Assembly: GCA_016208805.1 (NCBI GenBank)
Contig: JACQXL010000082.1
Span: 1-15,512 of the forward strand
Length of the DNA stretch: 15,512 nt
DNA from: Planctomycetota bacterium
Lineage (GTDB): Bacteria; Planctomycetota; MHYJ01; JACQXL01
Direction: 5' to 3'
Shown here: positions 6,453 to 13,425 of the stretch, in pieces
Layout of the letters: every line of letters starts with the position of its first letter
Numbering within the stretch: the first letter of the stretch is position 1
Notes under the pieces: model-generated
The model's database searches: none
Seen by the model: only the letters and a program-made list of their open reading frames with translations
Told to the model about the DNA's origin: nothing
Made by a program: the position numbers and the translations under genes

Positions 6453-6454
6453 AA

Positions 6455-7891
6455 TTATTTCCTCTCCTTCTCCGGCGTACTCTGTTTATCCTGCTTGTCC
6501 TGTAATGGTAAGGACGTCCCCGCCTGCGTCCCGACACGAAGTGTCGGGACTACGGCGGGCAGGTCTGCGGTAAATATCTTCGTCGCCTCCTCCGGCCAAT
6601 GGCTCTGGAGGACCAGAGAAATCTCGTAGTAAACCGTTTCCTTCATAGTAATGGCCGTGACCAGTTGAATTTGCAGTTCTATTAATTCATTTCTTGCCTT
6701 GACCCAGTCCGAAAGCCGGACCCGGCCTGATTTATAAGCGGCTTCAAGCGATTTGGCTTTTACTTCGGCCAGCGGGACAAGTTCATCCCTGACCAGATTG
6801 GTCTCGCGCTGGAGTTGGCGCCAGAGGTATGACTTCTCGGCGAAGAGCACGGCCAGTTCAATCTGTTCGGCGGAAAGGAGCGCCTCGGCGTGCTTCTGGT
6901 GCGCCCGGGCGCCGGCAATCTGGGCGCTGATTCTCTTGCGCCAGAGCGGCAGGGTGATGCCCAGACTCGGCGCGCTCATCCGGTAACCGCTCCGGGCATC
7001 CACCCCGTAGCCAACCGTCACATCGGATAGGTTCTCTTTGTGCGCCACTTGTATCAGTGTCTGAGCGTGCTTTATCTCTTCAACCAGCGCTTTCAGCCGG
7101 ACATTATTGGCCACCATCTTGTCCAAATCCGATTCCGCCGGCAGGGTCTGTTCAGCCAGCGGCATCTTTATTGCCGGCAGAATCGTGGTACAGAAATCCT
7201 TGCAGCTAAAATGCACACCTAACACCCGGTACCAGCAGGACGAAAGCAAACTACAGGCGTCGTCCAAATCGGCCAGTTCTTTCCGGAGCCGTTCTTTCTC
7301 GACCCGAACCATTATCAACTCCTCGGCGGAATTGAGTCCGGCGCCCAGACCGGCCTGAAGCGATGCCTCCTGCGTCTCAACCAATCCAATCAGTTCGTTG
7401 ACCAGCCGGGTCTTGCGGTTGACCAGGATGCTTTCGTAATAGGTCTCGTAAACCTTGAATACGGTATTAAGAATTTCATCCTCAAAGAGGTATCGTTTTT
7501 GCTGTGCCTCTATGGAATAGAGTTCGGCCTGGAGCGAGAGTTTACCCGGTCCGGGAATGGTCTGCATAAAACCGACCAGTAAAGTGGTTACGACCCGTTT
7601 AACCTCTGCGCTCAGGGTCAACTGCGGATAGGGCAAGGACTTGGCCACCGCAATTTCCTGCACGGCCATTTTCCATTCATAGAAACTGGCTTCTATCTTA
7701 GGGTTATTCAGGATGGCATAGTTGATGAAATCCGAAATCTGACTGCCAGCGGTTAATTTGGGCAGGGTCGGTTTTTGGTCATCCGGCCGGTAGCGCGCCT
7801 GCACATCGGTTAATTCCACCTGCACGGGCGGAGTTGAACAACCGAACAGTAAAAATAGAAGACAAGAAGTAGCGAGTAGAAAGTATTTCAT
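6455..7891 (-). CDS. cusC: CusC/TolC-type outer-membrane efflux lipoprotein
   Basis: The product (478 aa) is an outer-membrane efflux protein forming the exit duct of the tripartite pump. ATG 7891 gives MKYFLLATSCLLFLLFGC, a lipoprotein signal with Cys18 as the acylated residue; the TTG at 7909 would only add six residues ahead of it. Two long coiled-coil halves are visible, about residues 60-235 and 260-435, with typical phrases (NNPKIEASFYEWKMA, VTVGYGVDARSGYRMSAPS, LGITLPLWRKRISA). An unusual Cys-rich stretch (ACSLLSSCWYRVLG..FSCKDFCTT) lies between the halves. Residues about 443-478 are read from repeats: a CCCGACAC hairpin element and a CAGGATAAACAG-type phrase giving LQDKQDKQST. The gene follows the anti-sigma gene by 14 nt and precedes cusB by 2 nt. 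Confidence 0.9.
   Translation of the reverse strand: MKYFLLATSCLLFLLFGCSTPPVQVELTDVQARYRPDDQKPTLPKLTAGSQISDFINYAILNNPKIEASFYEWKMAVQEIAVAKSLPYPQLTLSAEVKRVVTTLLVGFMQTIPGPGKLSLQAELYSIEAQQKRYLFEDEILNTVFKVYETYYESILVNRKTRLVNELIGLVETQEASLQAGLGAGLNSAEELIMVRVEKERLRKELADLDDACSLLSSCWYRVLGVHFSCKDFCTTILPAIKMPLAEQTLPAESDLDKMVANNVRLKALVEEIKHAQTLIQVAHKENLSDVTVGYGVDARSGYRMSAPSLGITLPLWRKRISAQIAGARAHQKHAEALLSAEQIELAVLFAEKSYLWRQLQRETNLVRDELVPLAEVKAKSLEAAYKSGRVRLSDWVKARNELIELQIQLVTAITMKETVYYEISLVLQSHWPEEATKIFTADLPAVVPTLRVGTQAGTSLPLQDKQDKQSTPEKERK
6480..6563. repeat. Composite repeat forming the cusC 3' end
   Basis: It combines CTGTTTATCCTGCTTGTCCT (about 6482-6501) with a hairpin TCCCGACAC/GTGTCGGGA (6529-6549, loop GAA) flanked by CCCCGCCTGCG and ACGGCGGGCAGG arms. 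The 21-nt hairpin core is identical to the one at 15478-15498. Confidence 0.8.
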
Positions 7892-7905
7892 ATAATAACC
7901 CGCGG

Positions 7906-8733
7906 TCAATCCTTACAATTGCATCCCGCGTCCGCTAACGGTTTTATTAAATCGCTTAACGACCGGGGGCTGACCCGACCCATCGCGCAGATATAGTGTT
8001 TTCCGCTCTTGACGACAACGAAGTTGAACCCGCTTTCGGTTTTCCCATAGCCCTCCAGCGTCCCGGCCGAGTCTAAAGACACGCCTTTAATCTTAATAGA
8101 TGACTTATTGATAATGTAAAAGGAGATGGGGGTGTTCTGGTATCGGGCATAGATGCAGGGCGAATTTCCGGCTCCCTGCAGTTGGCTCATCCGACCGCCG
8201 ATTAACTGAAAAGACTGGTTCCTGAAGCAAGTTGTGCAACAATTACATACTTCCTCCTGATATTGTTGCGTAAAATGGTTATTCAATTCGTCAATTGAGG
8301 AGGTTTCTATGGACGGCCGGATCTTGCCGGAAAGGAAGTTGTTGTGTTCGTTTTCTATGGCCCCGAGCAGGTCCTGTGAGTGGTAAACCGGCAACAGAAA
8401 TATTGCGGCCAGGACGATAATCACCGCCGCAGCCGATGCGGCCGGCAGCCAGCGCTTAAGATAAAAAGATATTGGTCTCTGCGTTCCCTGCGCCACGCCA
8501 TGTCGGCATGGCATGGTCTCTGCGGTGAATTTACTCCAGGCCCGCGTCCATAACGCCTTGTCATCCACATTAAGCGTATCAACTATCTTTTTCTCTAAAT
8601 CACCTTCCCGCTCAACTAACATCCGGCAGGCATCGCATTGGGTAAGATGGGATTCAATGTCCTGCTTTTCTAACAGCGGCAATTCGCCGTCCAGGAACAG
8701 GTGTATCTTATTTTTTATATCTGTACATTCCAT
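7906..8733 (-). CDS. Anti-sigma-factor-like zinc-finger membrane protein with Cys cluster
   Basis: This 275-aa protein starts at ATG 8733 after GGAGGAGG; a longer frame to 8769 is unlikely. Residues 1-40 are a zf-HC2 anti-sigma zinc finger (HLFLDGEL, H29-x3-C33-x2-C36, plus C3) that in this family holds a sigma factor in the cytoplasm. Residues about 95-117 form one transmembrane helix. The periplasmic part has the FQLIGGRM..LQGAG..ARYQNTPISFYI pattern seen in C-terminal domains of transmembrane anti-sigma proteins. It carries a C163-x-C165-C166-x2-C169 cluster and a C-terminal C271-x-C273. No sigma factor gene is adjacent. The gene is first in the cusCBA cluster, so metal sensing is an attractive inference. 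Residues about 70-85 (TAETMPCRHGVAQGTQ) are an in-frame repeat insertion. Confidence 0.8.
   Translation of the reverse strand: MECTDIKNKIHLFLDGELPLLEKQDIESHLTQCDACRMLVEREGDLEKKIVDTLNVDDKALWTRAWSKFTAETMPCRHGVAQGTQRPISFYLKRWLPAASAAAVIIVLAAIFLLPVYHSQDLLGAIENEHNNFLSGKIRPSIETSSIDELNNHFTQQYQEEVCNCCTTCFRNQSFQLIGGRMSQLQGAGNSPCIYARYQNTPISFYIINKSSIKIKGVSLDSAGTLEGYGKTESGFNFVVVKSGKHYICAMGRVSPRSLSDLIKPLADAGCNCKD
8476..8524. repeat. In-frame repeat with hairpin flanked by TCTCTGCG direct repeats
   Basis: TCTCTGCG occurs at 8476-8483 and 8517-8524. Between them lie GCCATG/CATGGC (8497-8512) around TCGG and a further CATGG. The outer parts resemble the dispersed phrase CACCGCAGAGACGCAGAG, so the hairpin appears to sit within another repeat. 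Confidence 0.7.
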
Positions 8734-8781
8734 AGCCTGTATCCTCCTCCCCTGGCATATAAATGTCATCAGGAGGTGAAA

Positions 8782-8809
8782 ATATTACAGAAATGCGCAG
8801 GCCGGCCAA
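8782..8809 (-). promoter_or_regulatory. Possible sigma70-type promoter for the anti-sigma/cusCBA cluster
   Basis: On the - strand TTGGCC (8809-8804) is separated by 16 nt from TAATAT (8787-8782), each four of six to consensus. It is about 50 nt upstream of ATG 8733, in the only sizeable gap before the cluster. This is a weak match by eye. Confidence 0.3.
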
Positions 8810-8816
8810 ACAGAGG

Positions 8817-9611
8817 CTACCCCTTACATTCTATTTCTTTCAGGTCCGATAGGGTTTTAATGCGGGGATTTTTACCGCAGGCCGGACAGGTGGCGTCAGG
8901 CTTGATTTCTATGGTGCGGAAATTCATTGATAATGCGTCAAACACCAACAGACGGTTAATCAGCAGGTCGCCTACGTTGATAATAAACTTAATTGCCTCA
9001 GTCGCCTGAATCAACCCGATAACGCCGGCGACCGTATTGAGGATACCGGCCTCGGAACAGTTCGGCACGGTCCCGGCCTGCGGCGGTTCGGGGAAGATAC
9101 AACGATAACAGGCGCTACGGGATTTCTGATTTGGCACAATCGTCATAACTTGTCCGTTATAGCGCAGGACACCGCCGTGCACCAACGGCTTGCCGCCGAT
9201 GACGCAGGCATCGTTTAACAGGAACTTGGTCGCAAAGTTGTCGCTGCCATCTATAATAATATCAAAATCTTTGATAACCGTAAGGACATTCTCGGCCTTG
9301 AGCCGCTGCGGATATGTTTTTACTTTTACGGCCGAATTCAGCTGCCTGACCCTCTGTTCGGCCGAGGTGATTTTAGGCTGGTCAACATTATCCGAAGTAT
9401 GCAAAATCTGACGGGGCAGGTTGGATAATTCCACCGTATCATCGTCGGTAATACCGAGTAATCCTACGCCAGCACCGGCCAGATAAGTTATGGCCGGCGA
9501 GCCCAGCCCGCCTGCGCCGACCACCAACACCCGGGCCGATTCTATCTTCTTTTGCCCTTCGGTGCCGAAACCAGGCAGCCGGATATGACGGCTGTATTGT
9601 TCGGTGTTCAT
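8817..9611 (-). CDS. MoeB/ThiF/HesA-family adenylyltransferase (E1-like)
   Basis: This 264-aa enzyme belongs to the family that adenylates the C-terminal glycine of a small sulfur-carrier protein (MoaD or ThiS type), for molybdopterin, thiamine or related sulfur transfer. It shows the nucleotide-binding GAGGLGSP (G32-G37), ELSNLPRQ with R67, K80, DGSDNF with D124, Zn-binding C168-x2-C171 and C242-x2-C245, and C185 in VPNCSEAG, where MoeB/ThiF have their conserved cysteine. There is no C-terminal rhodanese domain, so it resembles bacterial MoeB or ThiF more than MOCS3-type proteins. No carrier protein or other cofactor gene is in the window, so MoeB versus ThiF cannot be decided. The gene begins 16 nt after lptG and ends 83 nt before the anti-sigma gene. 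Confidence 0.88.
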   Translation of the reverse strand: MNTEQYSRHIRLPGFGTEGQKKIESARVLVVGAGGLGSPAITYLAGAGVGLLGITDDDTVELSNLPRQILHTSDNVDQPKITSAEQRVRQLNSAVKVKTYPQRLKAENVLTVIKDFDIIIDGSDNFATKFLLNDACVIGGKPLVHGGVLRYNGQVMTIVPNQKSRSACYRCIFPEPPQAGTVPNCSEAGILNTVAGVIGLIQATEAIKFIINVGDLLINRLLVFDALSMNFRTIEIKPDATCPACGKNPRIKTLSDLKEIECKG

Positions 9612-9627
9612 ATTCTTGCCCCAGGGG

Positions 9628-10743
9628 CTATGTTCTTATCTTTTTCATCAGATAGATTATAGCGCCGATTGATATAATTATGGGCGCCCAGGCCGCCACC
9701 AGCGGCGGCAATACCCCTTTATCGCCCAGGTTTTCCAATAGAAACTTGAACACAAAGAACCCCAGCCCGACCGCCAGGCAGATGCCGATGCCGACCGAAA
9801 ACTTCTTGGATTCACCCATCAGTATCAGCGGCACACCCAGAAATATCAGCACCACATTGGTCAGCGGAAAGGCAAATTTATTGTGATATTTAATCTTGAG
9901 GTCCGGCCGCTGGGGATATTGTTTAAGGAGTTCCTGAATGGCCGAGAGCGTTTCCTGCGCATCGGCCGTCTTTTCCATATCTTCAGGCATCAGTTCGGGT
10001 TTGAGGAAATATCCTTTGGCACCGAACGGCTGGGGCGGGCCTTTGCGTAAAATCATTGGGTAAGCCGACACATCATAGTTATAGATAATACCATCTGAAA
10101 GAAGCCAGCCCCGATTGGGTCGGGACTCCGCTGTCGCTACGCCGGATTTATCTCCCTGCTCGGTCCAGGCGGCCTGGCGGGCGGTTATCTTTGAGTTCAA
10201 ACGCTTTTCATCGTTATACTCGGTTATCCAGACATCCATCATTATCCGGCTGATGTAATTGTATTTCTTCATTGCGATATTGTAATGCGGCGTCTGGCGG
10301 GAAACGAACCGTTCCGAACCTTCGGATTTGAGAATCTTATCGGTGCGCGAGATATTCTTGCTCAAAGGCGACACCAATGTTTCGTCCATTGCGAACATCC
10401 CGGCCGACAGAATACCGGCCACAACCACCACGGGCAACAACGCCCGGTAAATGCTGATGCCGCCTGCAAAGATGGGCGTCAGTTCGTTGTTGCGCGCCAG
10501 CCGGGTAATCGTCATCACCGCGGCTATCAGCGTGATGATGGGCAGGAGTTTCTGGAGAACGAGCGGGAAGCGGTAAAAATAATATTGAACCACAAAGACA
10601 AAGAAGTTCTGTTGGGTGACCTCCATAAAATCGGCCAGGTTGCTGAACAGGTGTATCACCACATAGAGCCCTATCAGGACCAATGCGGCCACGCCCAGCG
10701 CCGACAGGAAAAGTTTGAGGATGTAAAGGTCTAACTTCTTCAC
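9628..10743 (-). CDS. lptG: LptG-like permease of LPS export (YjgP/YjgQ family)
   Basis: This 371-aa inner-membrane protein of the LptF/LptG family pairs with LptF and the ATPase LptB to extract lipopolysaccharide for transport to the outer membrane. Three N-terminal helices (about residues 10-35, 55-80, 100-118), a periplasmic domain (about 125-285) and three C-terminal helices (about 290-370) fit the family. Conserved features include KLLPIITLIAAVMTITRLARNNELTPIFAGGIS and KFAFPLTNVVLIFLGVPL. The start is GTG 10743 in a GTGA overlap with the lptF stop, with GGGAGGAG just upstream. Residues about 198-214 (GDKSGVATAESRPNRG) are read from a repeat element in the periplasmic domain. LptG is preferred over LptF by order and sequence, but the two are related. 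Confidence 0.87.
   Translation of the reverse strand: MKKLDLYILKLFLSALGVAALVLIGLYVVIHLFSNLADFMEVTQQNFFVFVVQYYFYRFPLVLQKLLPIITLIAAVMTITRLARNNELTPIFAGGISIYRALLPVVVVAGILSAGMFAMDETLVSPLSKNISRTDKILKSEGSERFVSRQTPHYNIAMKKYNYISRIMMDVWITEYNDEKRLNSKITARQAAWTEQGDKSGVATAESRPNRGWLLSDGIIYNYDVSAYPMILRKGPPQPFGAKGYFLKPELMPEDMEKTADAQETLSAIQELLKQYPQRPDLKIKYHNKFAFPLTNVVLIFLGVPLILMGESKKFSVGIGICLAVGLGFFVFKFLLENLGDKGVLPPLVAAWAPIIISIGAIIYLMKKIRT
10105..10146. repeat. In-frame hairpin element inside lptG
   Basis: CCCGA (10110-10114) and TCGGG (10120-10124) flank TTGGG, followed by GACTCCGCTGTCGCTACGCC. The segment encodes SGVATAESRPNRG between AAWTEQ and WLLSDG, where LptF/G proteins normally have a short turn. Confidence 0.65.
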
Positions 10744-11912
10744 CCCGCTCCTCCCTTACCAAATACGGCGCCGCGCTGGTGCAATAAATTCCGGATAGAA
10801 ATATCGTCGTATCTGATAATAAAATAGATTAACCCGATGCCGGCAACGGCCATAATCATATTAGCCAGCCAGACCGAAACAAGCGGCGGCAGGAGTTCTT
10901 TGGAACCCAGGAAGTTGCCGAACATCGTCACCGGGTAATAGCCGCCGAAAACGATAATCGCGCTGATGGCCACCGCGGCCACCCGGTTGCCGTGCCGTAT
11001 TAGAATCCCGAACGGCGTGCCTATCAGGATAAAGATAAGCGGCGTCAGCCCCATCGCCAGCCGCCGGTATTTCTCGGTGAGTATCTCGGCCAGGCGGAAA
11101 CGTTCGGTCTGGTTCAAGCGGACCATCTCGTCCAGTTCCCGCTGGCTCATCGCACCCAGGTTCTTGCGCCGGGGCAAAAACAAACTGCTCACATCCAGTT
11201 GATAACTCATAGTATCGGATTGCATTATCTGTGGGGTGGCCCGCAGCGAACCGGTTTGCCCTCCGGTGGGTGTCCATATCGTATCCGATACCTTTTTCAG
11301 GTTAAGCGACAGTATCGCGTTTTCCTCGTCTATCTGGAACTCGGCCGTATCGGCATAAAGTTCTTCAAGCAGGGCATCGGTCTTGAGGTCAAACTTAAGA
11401 ATCCGGACATTTTCAAAAATATTGCCTGCGGCCGAGTTGGTACAGCCGATATGGTAATTGGGCAGCCGGATTTCCCGGGCCGAGGGTATGGGCGAAAAAA
11501 CCATTGACTTAAATGCGCTGATGGAAAGGTTGCGCGTCTGGCCGCTGCAGTAAGGTGCCAGCCGGGTATTGATGAAAACGACTATGACCGCAAAAAAGAC
11601 TCCTAACAGAACCACCGGCAGGATTATCCGGCCCGGATGAATCCCGCTGCTTTTCAGGGCAATCAGTTCGTTATCCTCGGTCAGCCGGCCGAAGACAAAG
11701 ATGGTTGATATCAAAAGCGCCAGCGGAATTACATATCCAAGCGCCATCACCACAAAAAAAGGCAGAATCTTGAGCAGGAACTCGCTGTCAAGGGCCGTGT
11801 GCTTCTGGAACTGGGAAAATGGGATAATCAGAATCACTACCGAAAGGAATACCGAAATGGTCAAGAAAAATGCCGTCAGCAGTTCGCGGGTGATATATTT
11901 CTGGAGTATCAT
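10740..11912 (-). CDS. lptF: LptF-like permease of LPS export (YjgP/YjgQ family)
   Basis: This 390-aa integral membrane protein is the partner of LptG in the LptBFG transporter, which implies an outer membrane with LPS or a related glycolipid. The N-terminus MILQKYITRELLTAFFLTIS and the phrases LALLISTIFVFGRLTEDNEL and ALKSSGIHPGRI are characteristic. A periplasmic beta-rich domain spans about residues 120-290, and helices follow from MGLTPLIFILIGTPFGI. It overlaps lptG by 4 nt. ATG 11912 has no visible Shine-Dalgarno site. A 30-nt dispersed repeat ends 4 nt before the start codon, and a near copy precedes the aminotransferase gene. lptB and lptA/C are not in the window. Confidence 0.87.
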   Translation of the reverse strand: MILQKYITRELLTAFFLTISVFLSVVILIIPFSQFQKHTALDSEFLLKILPFFVVMALGYVIPLALLISTIFVFGRLTEDNELIALKSSGIHPGRIILPVVLLGVFFAVIVVFINTRLAPYCSGQTRNLSISAFKSMVFSPIPSAREIRLPNYHIGCTNSAAGNIFENVRILKFDLKTDALLEELYADTAEFQIDEENAILSLNLKKVSDTIWTPTGGQTGSLRATPQIMQSDTMSYQLDVSSLFLPRRKNLGAMSQRELDEMVRLNQTERFRLAEILTEKYRRLAMGLTPLIFILIGTPFGILIRHGNRVAAVAISAIIVFGGYYPVTMFGNFLGSKELLPPLVSVWLANMIMAVAGIGLIYFIIRYDDISIRNLLHQRGAVFGKGGAG

Positions 11913-11916
11913 TATA

Positions 11917-11946
11917 GTAAGCGGATTAAACGGATTAATCAGATAA
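11917..11946 (-). repeat. 30-nt leader repeat, copy upstream of lptF
   Basis: On the + strand it begins GTAAGCGGATTAAACGGATT and ends CAGATAA. It matches the copy at 13152-13181 at 27 of 30 positions, in the same orientation. It ends 4 nt before the lptF start codon. AATCCGCTAAATCCG follows at 11946-11960 in inverted orientation. Confidence 0.8.
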
Positions 11947-11966
11947 ATCCGCTAAATCCGTGTACT

Positions 11967-13142
11967 TTATAGATAAAACTCTTTTACACATCCGACCACG
12001 TATTCAATCTGCTCCCTGGTCAATTCCGGATACATCGGAAGCGAAAGCGTCTTAGAGGCCATCTCCTCGGCCGCCGGGAAATCACCTTTCTTGTAACCGA
12101 GATTTGCATAGCACTCCTGCAGATAAACTGGCAACGGATAGTGTATACCGGTGGCCACGCCCCTGGCTTTGAGGTGTTCGGCTAATTTATCTCTGTCTTT
12201 AGCCAGTATGGCATCGATGTGATAAATATGGTCTTCCGCCTCCGCCGACCCGCCTGACCGGCCGCCAGTTCGGGCAGAGGCTTCGGCGGGCAAGCCGGTT
12301 TTAGGGTTGGGCAAACTCACCTGGCTCTCGTTGAGTCGCGGCGCTACTTGGAATAATTCATAATAGATTTTAGCCTTCTGCCGCCGGCGGTTGTTCCAGT
12401 CATCCAGATATTTCAGTTTGATTCTCAATATGGCGGACTGGAGATTATCCAGCCGGCTGTTGACGCCGAAGATGATATGTCTATTCTTTTCCTTCTGTCC
12501 GTAATTACGCAACAATTTTACCCGTTCGGCCAGCGCCTCGTTATCGGTCACGACCAACCCGCCGTCGCCGTAGGCGCCTAAGTTCTTGGCCGGATAGAAA
12601 CTGAAGCAGGCCAAATCACCGAAGGCACCGGCCTTCTTACTGCCGAGCCGTGCGCCGTGCGCCTGGGCCACGTCTTCTATAACCTTAAACGAATGTTTGC
12701 GGGCCAAGGCCATTATTTCTTCCATCGCGGCCGGCCGGCCGTATAAATGCACCGGGATAATCGCCCTGGTGCGCTTGGTAACCTTCTTGGTTATCAATGA
12801 CGGATTAATATTATATGTCTCCGGCTCAACATCAACCAGGACCGGTTTAGCGCCGGTCAGTGTAATCGCCACGACCGTAGCGATGAAGGTATTGGGTGCG
12901 GTAATCACCTCGTCACCCGGTCCGATATCGCAGGCCAATAACGCCAGGTGCAACGCCTCGGTGCCGGAGGCCACGCCGATGCCGTATTTCACGCCGGTAT
13001 AGGCGGCGAACTCCTGTTCAAATTTAGCCAAATCGTCGCCCAATATAAAATCGCCCCGTTCAACAATGCTCTCCATCTTGGGCAGGACTTCGCTCTTAAT
13101 CTGCTGATACTGGGCGTTCAGGTCAACAAACGGCACTTTCAT
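11967..13142 (-). CDS. DegT/DnrJ/EryC1-family sugar aminotransferase
   Basis: The enzyme is a PLP-dependent aminotransferase acting on nucleotide-linked keto-sugars, used in surface polysaccharide or O-antigen synthesis. From ATG 13142 it is 391 aa. It begins MKVPFVDLNAQYQ, the standard family start, and contains ASGTEAL (G60-T61), IEDVAQAHGA with D157, and SFYPAKNLGAYGDGG with catalytic K186. IHYPLPVYLQ and LSLPMYPELT near the end fit the FdtB/WecE-like branch. An upstream ATG at 13184 would add 14 residues read through a dispersed repeat and is rejected. Neither start has a clear RBS. Residues about 283-303 (LPAEASARTGGRSGGSAEAE) are an in-frame palindromic insertion just before DHIYHI, on what is normally a short loop. 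The genes lptF and lptG follow. The exact sugar is not determinable here. Confidence 0.9.
   Translation of the reverse strand: MKVPFVDLNAQYQQIKSEVLPKMESIVERGDFILGDDLAKFEQEFAAYTGVKYGIGVASGTEALHLALLACDIGPGDEVITAPNTFIATVVAITLTGAKPVLVDVEPETYNINPSLITKKVTKRTRAIIPVHLYGRPAAMEEIMALARKHSFKVIEDVAQAHGARLGSKKAGAFGDLACFSFYPAKNLGAYGDGGLVVTDNEALAERVKLLRNYGQKEKNRHIIFGVNSRLDNLQSAILRIKLKYLDDWNNRRRQKAKIYYELFQVAPRLNESQVSLPNPKTGLPAEASARTGGRSGGSAEAEDHIYHIDAILAKDRDKLAEHLKARGVATGIHYPLPVYLQECYANLGYKKGDFPAAEEMASKTLSLPMYPELTREQIEYVVGCVKEFYL
12235..12297. repeat. In-frame GC-rich palindromic element inside the aminotransferase gene
   Basis: CCGCCGA (12242-12248) and TCGGCGG (12283-12289) form the outer arms. An imperfect inner palindrome CTGACCGGCCGCCAG lies between them. 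The encoded Ala/Gly/Ser/Glu-rich stretch has no counterpart in this enzyme family. Confidence 0.7.
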
Positions 13143-13151
13143 ATCATTTAA

Positions 13152-13181
13152 GTAAGCGGATTTAACGGATTGAACAGATAA
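13152..13181 (-). repeat. 30-nt leader repeat, copy upstream of the aminotransferase
   Basis: On the + strand it begins GTAAGCGGATTTAACGGATT and ends CAGATAA; it differs from the lptF leader copy at three positions. It ends 9 nt before ATG 13142 and has the same orientation to its gene. Confidence 0.8.
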
Positions 13182-13212
13182 CAATCCATTGAATCAGTTT
13201 AGTTTAATCCAT

Positions 13213-13241
13213 TTACTATCAAATATCTCTACCGGGGTCAA
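13213..13241 (-). promoter_or_regulatory. Weak candidate promoter for the aminotransferase-lpt genes
   Basis: On the - strand TTGACC (13241-13236) is followed after 17 nt by TAGTAA (13218-13213). The -35 box is good and the -10 box is poor. The divergent spacer must hold promoters for both directions. On the + strand TATAAT occurs at 13263-13268, but without a convincing -35 box. Confidence 0.25.
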
Positions 13242-13306
13242 TATAATGAACTATTAAACCGATATAATATATAAGGTTCATCACGGAAAAGCGTGGGTAG
13301 ACGGTT

Positions 13307-13384
13307 ACACACCCCCTACCCCCTCTTATTAGAGGGGATTTGGCTGGTAAGTCCCCTCTATCAAGAGGGGATTTAGGGGTGTGT
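13307..13384. repeat. Large nested inverted repeat with two inner hairpins
   Basis: Arms 13307-13341 and 13349-13384 (ACACACCCCCTACC.. and ..GGATTTAGGGGTGTGT) are imperfectly complementary over about 35 nt. Each arm also folds on itself: CCCCTCT/AGAGGGG at 13320-13337 (loop TATT) and at 13353-13370 (loop ATCA). So the element can form either one long stem or a pair of hairpins, in the leader of the kinase gene. Confidence 0.85.
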
Positions 13385-13386
13385 CA

Positions 13387-13425
13387 TCCCGCCACAAGCG
13401 GGACGCCTCTGCGGTGAGGTAGATT
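13387..13425 (+). promoter_or_regulatory. Hairpin plus repeat-derived ribosome binding site of the kinase gene
   Basis: TCCCGC (13387-13392)/GCGGGA (13398-13403) is followed by CGCCTCTGCGGTGA and AGGT. GAGG (13416-13419) lies 6 nt before ATG 13426 and serves as the RBS. CTCTGCGGTGA also occurs in the repeat at 8518-8527, so the RBS seems to come from a dispersed repeat. Confidence 0.55.

Noticed and set aside
8737..8769. Upstream start of the anti-sigma gene (12 extra residues)
   Set aside because: The strong GGAGGAGG site is placed correctly for ATG 8733, and the extra residues would be read through it.
11913..13151. Composite mobile element made of the two 30-nt repeats around the aminotransferase
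   Set aside because: The copies are direct and short, and no transposase or target duplication is visible. With so many repeats in the window, bracketing by chance is likely.
13143..13184. Upstream start of the aminotransferase giving a 14-residue extension
   Set aside because: The extension is encoded by the dispersed 30-nt repeat, while family members start at the MKVPFVDL position.
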